Below, piece by piece: positions 62,488-64,000 of a DNA stretch of 64,000 nt. The notes below the pieces were generated by a model. It ran no database searches. It saw nothing but the letters and a program-made list of their open reading frames with translations, and was not told the DNA's origin. This DNA is from Trichomonas vaginalis G3. Taxonomy: Eukaryota > Parabasalia > Trichomonadida > Trichomonadidae. Within the stretch, counting starts at the first letter, position 1. Each line of letters begins with the position of its first letter. The stretch spans positions 682,001 through 746,000 of the forward strand of contig NC_067205.1 in the NCBI RefSeq assembly GCF_026262505.1. The letters run 5' to 3'. The translations under genes and the position numbers were made by a program.

Positions 62488-62654
62488 TTTTTTAATGGGA
62501 AAAAAAATATTGAGAAAAAAAATTGTTTACCATGAAAAACTAAAAGTTCATTACAATCATCATATTTTACTTATAGTTTGACTTTATTAAATTTGTAATT
62601 TGAACAAAAATTTTGGCTTCTAAGATTTTTTTTGGCCAATGACTGATTTTTATC

Positions 62655-63137
62655 ATGAGTAGAACTGAGCTAAAAGGATTTTTAGATTTTAAACCAGACA
62701 GCAATAATGCTACTGGATTCCTTTCATTCCTTAATTCTTATTTCGAAAAAGAATTAATTGTAATTGCGAGCTCTGCAGAATCATGCTGTTCTCAATATAA
62801 CATATTTAAAGATTCTGGCTATTGGAGATCAGAAGATACTCCTAATCCTTCAATATCGTTTAGTTTTCCGAAATATCTATTTAAAATGAATTCTTTTTCT
62901 GCTTATTCCTGTAAAACCAATGAATGTTTCAATGATTTAGATGTATATGGATCAGTTAGTAATAGCAATCCTGAACTGATTTGCTCTTTTAGAGGAGATT
63001 ACAAATTATTCTATCAGAAAAACACAAAAATTGATTGTTCAGCTAATAAACTATATAGCAATATAACTGTTGTTAGTCCATCTCTTAATAGTTACAATCA
63101 AATTTATATATTTTCGGTACTTTATTCGACACAATAG
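62655..63137 (+). CDS. Discoidin-like small protein, first of two tandem paralogues
   Basis: 160 residues from an ATG (MSRTELKGFLDFKP). Cys-rich (ESCCSQ, YSCKTNECF, LICSF) and beta-rich. The order WRSED...ISFSFPKYLFKMNSF...DLDVYGS resembles the outline of F5/8 type C (discoidin) galactose-binding folds, in which such strands frame the ligand site. There is no signal peptide. It is clearly paralogous to the gene starting at 63443 but stops earlier, where the other continues with LFDIFG, so it may be shortened at the 3' end. The fold call is weak. Confidence 0.65.
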   Translation: MSRTELKGFLDFKPDSNNATGFLSFLNSYFEKELIVIASSAESCCSQYNIFKDSGYWRSEDTPNPSISFSFPKYLFKMNSFSAYSCKTNECFNDLDVYGSVSNSNPELICSFRGDYKLFYQKNTKIDCSANKLYSNITVVSPSLNSYNQIYIFSVLYSTQ

Positions 63138-63442
63138 CCATTTCATCGTGCATGTGTCAATGCTTCAGTTTTATGATATCTTGTTCTATATACTTTGCTT
63201 TCATTTTGTTATAAAAATAAAGAATAATTATTTTTAATCAAAACCTGGGTCAATATTAATAGTTTGTAAAGGTGGTTAATCTGGTTCGTTTATGATCTTA
63301 CTATGATGATCATCGCTATATTCGAAACATGTTATTATCATAGGATATTGCCGTGTAATAATCAATTTCGGAGAATGAATTTTTTTTCTGAGGAAAAAGT
63401 TTAAAAATTAAAAGGGAAGTATGACACATTGATTGATTTCTC
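63138..63442. other. Spacer between the tandem paralogues
   Basis: A+T-rich. It probably holds the promoter of the second copy. No motif is recognised. Confidence 0.5.
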
Positions 63443-64000
63443 ATGGACAGAGCAGATCTAAATGAATATTTAAAGTTCAGGCCAAACCCTAGTAATACTA
63501 CAGGATTTCTTTCATTCCTTCATTCTTATTTCGAAAGTGAATTACAACTTTCTGCAAGTTCTTCGGAATCATGTTGTCCTACAATAAATGTTCTAAAAGA
63601 TAGTAGCTTTTGGAGATCAGATGATGTTGCCAATTCCTCCCTCTCTATCAGTTTTCCAAATTATCTTTTCCGCATGAATTCATTTTCTGCGTCTTCATGC
63701 AGATCTTTGGAATGCTTCAAAGATTTAGATATATATGGATCTATTAATAATACTATTTCCGAATTAATTTGCTCTTTTAGGGGTAATTATGACTCATTTC
63801 GTTCAAAAACTGCAAATATTGACTGTCAATCTAATAAGCTATATAACAATATAACTGTTGTAAGTCCATCAATTAATGATAACCAACAAAACAAATTTGT
63901 ATTATATCTTTTTGATATCTTTGGCAGTGTTTATAAATCTTCCACTAAATATTCATGCAAATATCAACCATTCATCCCAATATTAACTTATCCTTTGTAT
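63443..64000 (+). CDS. Discoidin-like protein, second paralogue, cut by the window edge
   Basis: The ATG at 63443-63445 opens a frame of 186 codons that is still open at 64000. About 60% of residues match the preceding gene by eye, in the same order: TTGFLSFLHSYFESEL, SESCCP, SISFPNYLFRMNSFS, DLDIYGS, LICSFRG, KLYNNITVVSPS. It then adds FVLYLFDIFGSV, which fits the closing strand of a discoidin-type fold. The family is not certain. The tandem arrangement points to local gene duplication. Confidence 0.75.
   Translation, partial: MDRADLNEYLKFRPNPSNTTGFLSFLHSYFESELQLSASSSESCCPTINVLKDSSFWRSDDVANSSLSISFPNYLFRMNSFSASSCRSLECFKDLDIYGSINNTISELICSFRGNYDSFRSKTANIDCQSNKLYNNITVVSPSINDNQQNKFVLYLFDIFGSVYKSSTKYSCKYQPFIPILTYPLY

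Overview
The window looks like nuclear DNA of a parabasalid protist, most likely a trichomonad close to Tritrichomonas foetus. The reasons are: A+T-rich spacers; intronless genes on both strands; the standard stop codons; a mariner element with the length and architecture of the trichomonad Tvmar1 group; broken Polinton (Maverick) DNA; and typical trichomonad families (small Rab/Ras GTPases, DUF3447-type ankyrin proteins, VIT/VWA proteins, very long coiled coils). The species is an inference from gene content; no rRNA or other marker gene is present.

Layout. 1-3286: the end of a broken element, probably Polinton-related, all on the minus strand. 3795-5927: a RasGAP-like gene. 6286-12500: accessory DNA, with a decayed Cys-rich surface-type gene, a GC-rich cluster of hairpins (8590-9045), a small tandem array (10389-10488) and an interrupted type I membrane-protein gene. 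12500-18880: a second broken Polinton carrying a complete 1306-bp mariner. 19434-20829: a damaged PP2A B56 gene. 21234-22871: an ankyrin gene without an ATG. 23797-25271: a 1.5-kb foldback element whose interior is a row of nine hairpins. 25495-26787: a PH-AGC kinase. 28811-32046: a long Cys-rich repeat gene and a fragment of a second copy.

From 32296 to the right edge the window is mostly ordinary housekeeping DNA: an eIF4A-like helicase, two Rab GTPases, a Ras GTPase, a HEAT/ARM-like protein, a 1297-residue coiled coil, a CHD remodeller, an IQ-motif coiled coil, a CUE protein, a VIT/VWA protein, a Sec23-like protein, proteasome Rpn1, a divergent Hsp70, and two tandem paralogues with a discoidin-like look. 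It is interrupted only by a 920-bp near-perfect palindrome (50441-51360). Several genes belong to vesicle traffic and signalling (Rab, Ras, RasGAP, Sec23-like, AGC kinase, B56), but nothing suggests operons; each gene has its own spacer.

The most unusual signals are non-coding. They are the family of hairpin-rich foldback elements, and a 10-base word (AAAAGTGACA) that stands just upstream of several start codons and also sits in repeats, far more often than base composition predicts. A third signal is an identical in-frame TGA shared by two Cys-rich paralogues, one of which is otherwise open over its whole length.
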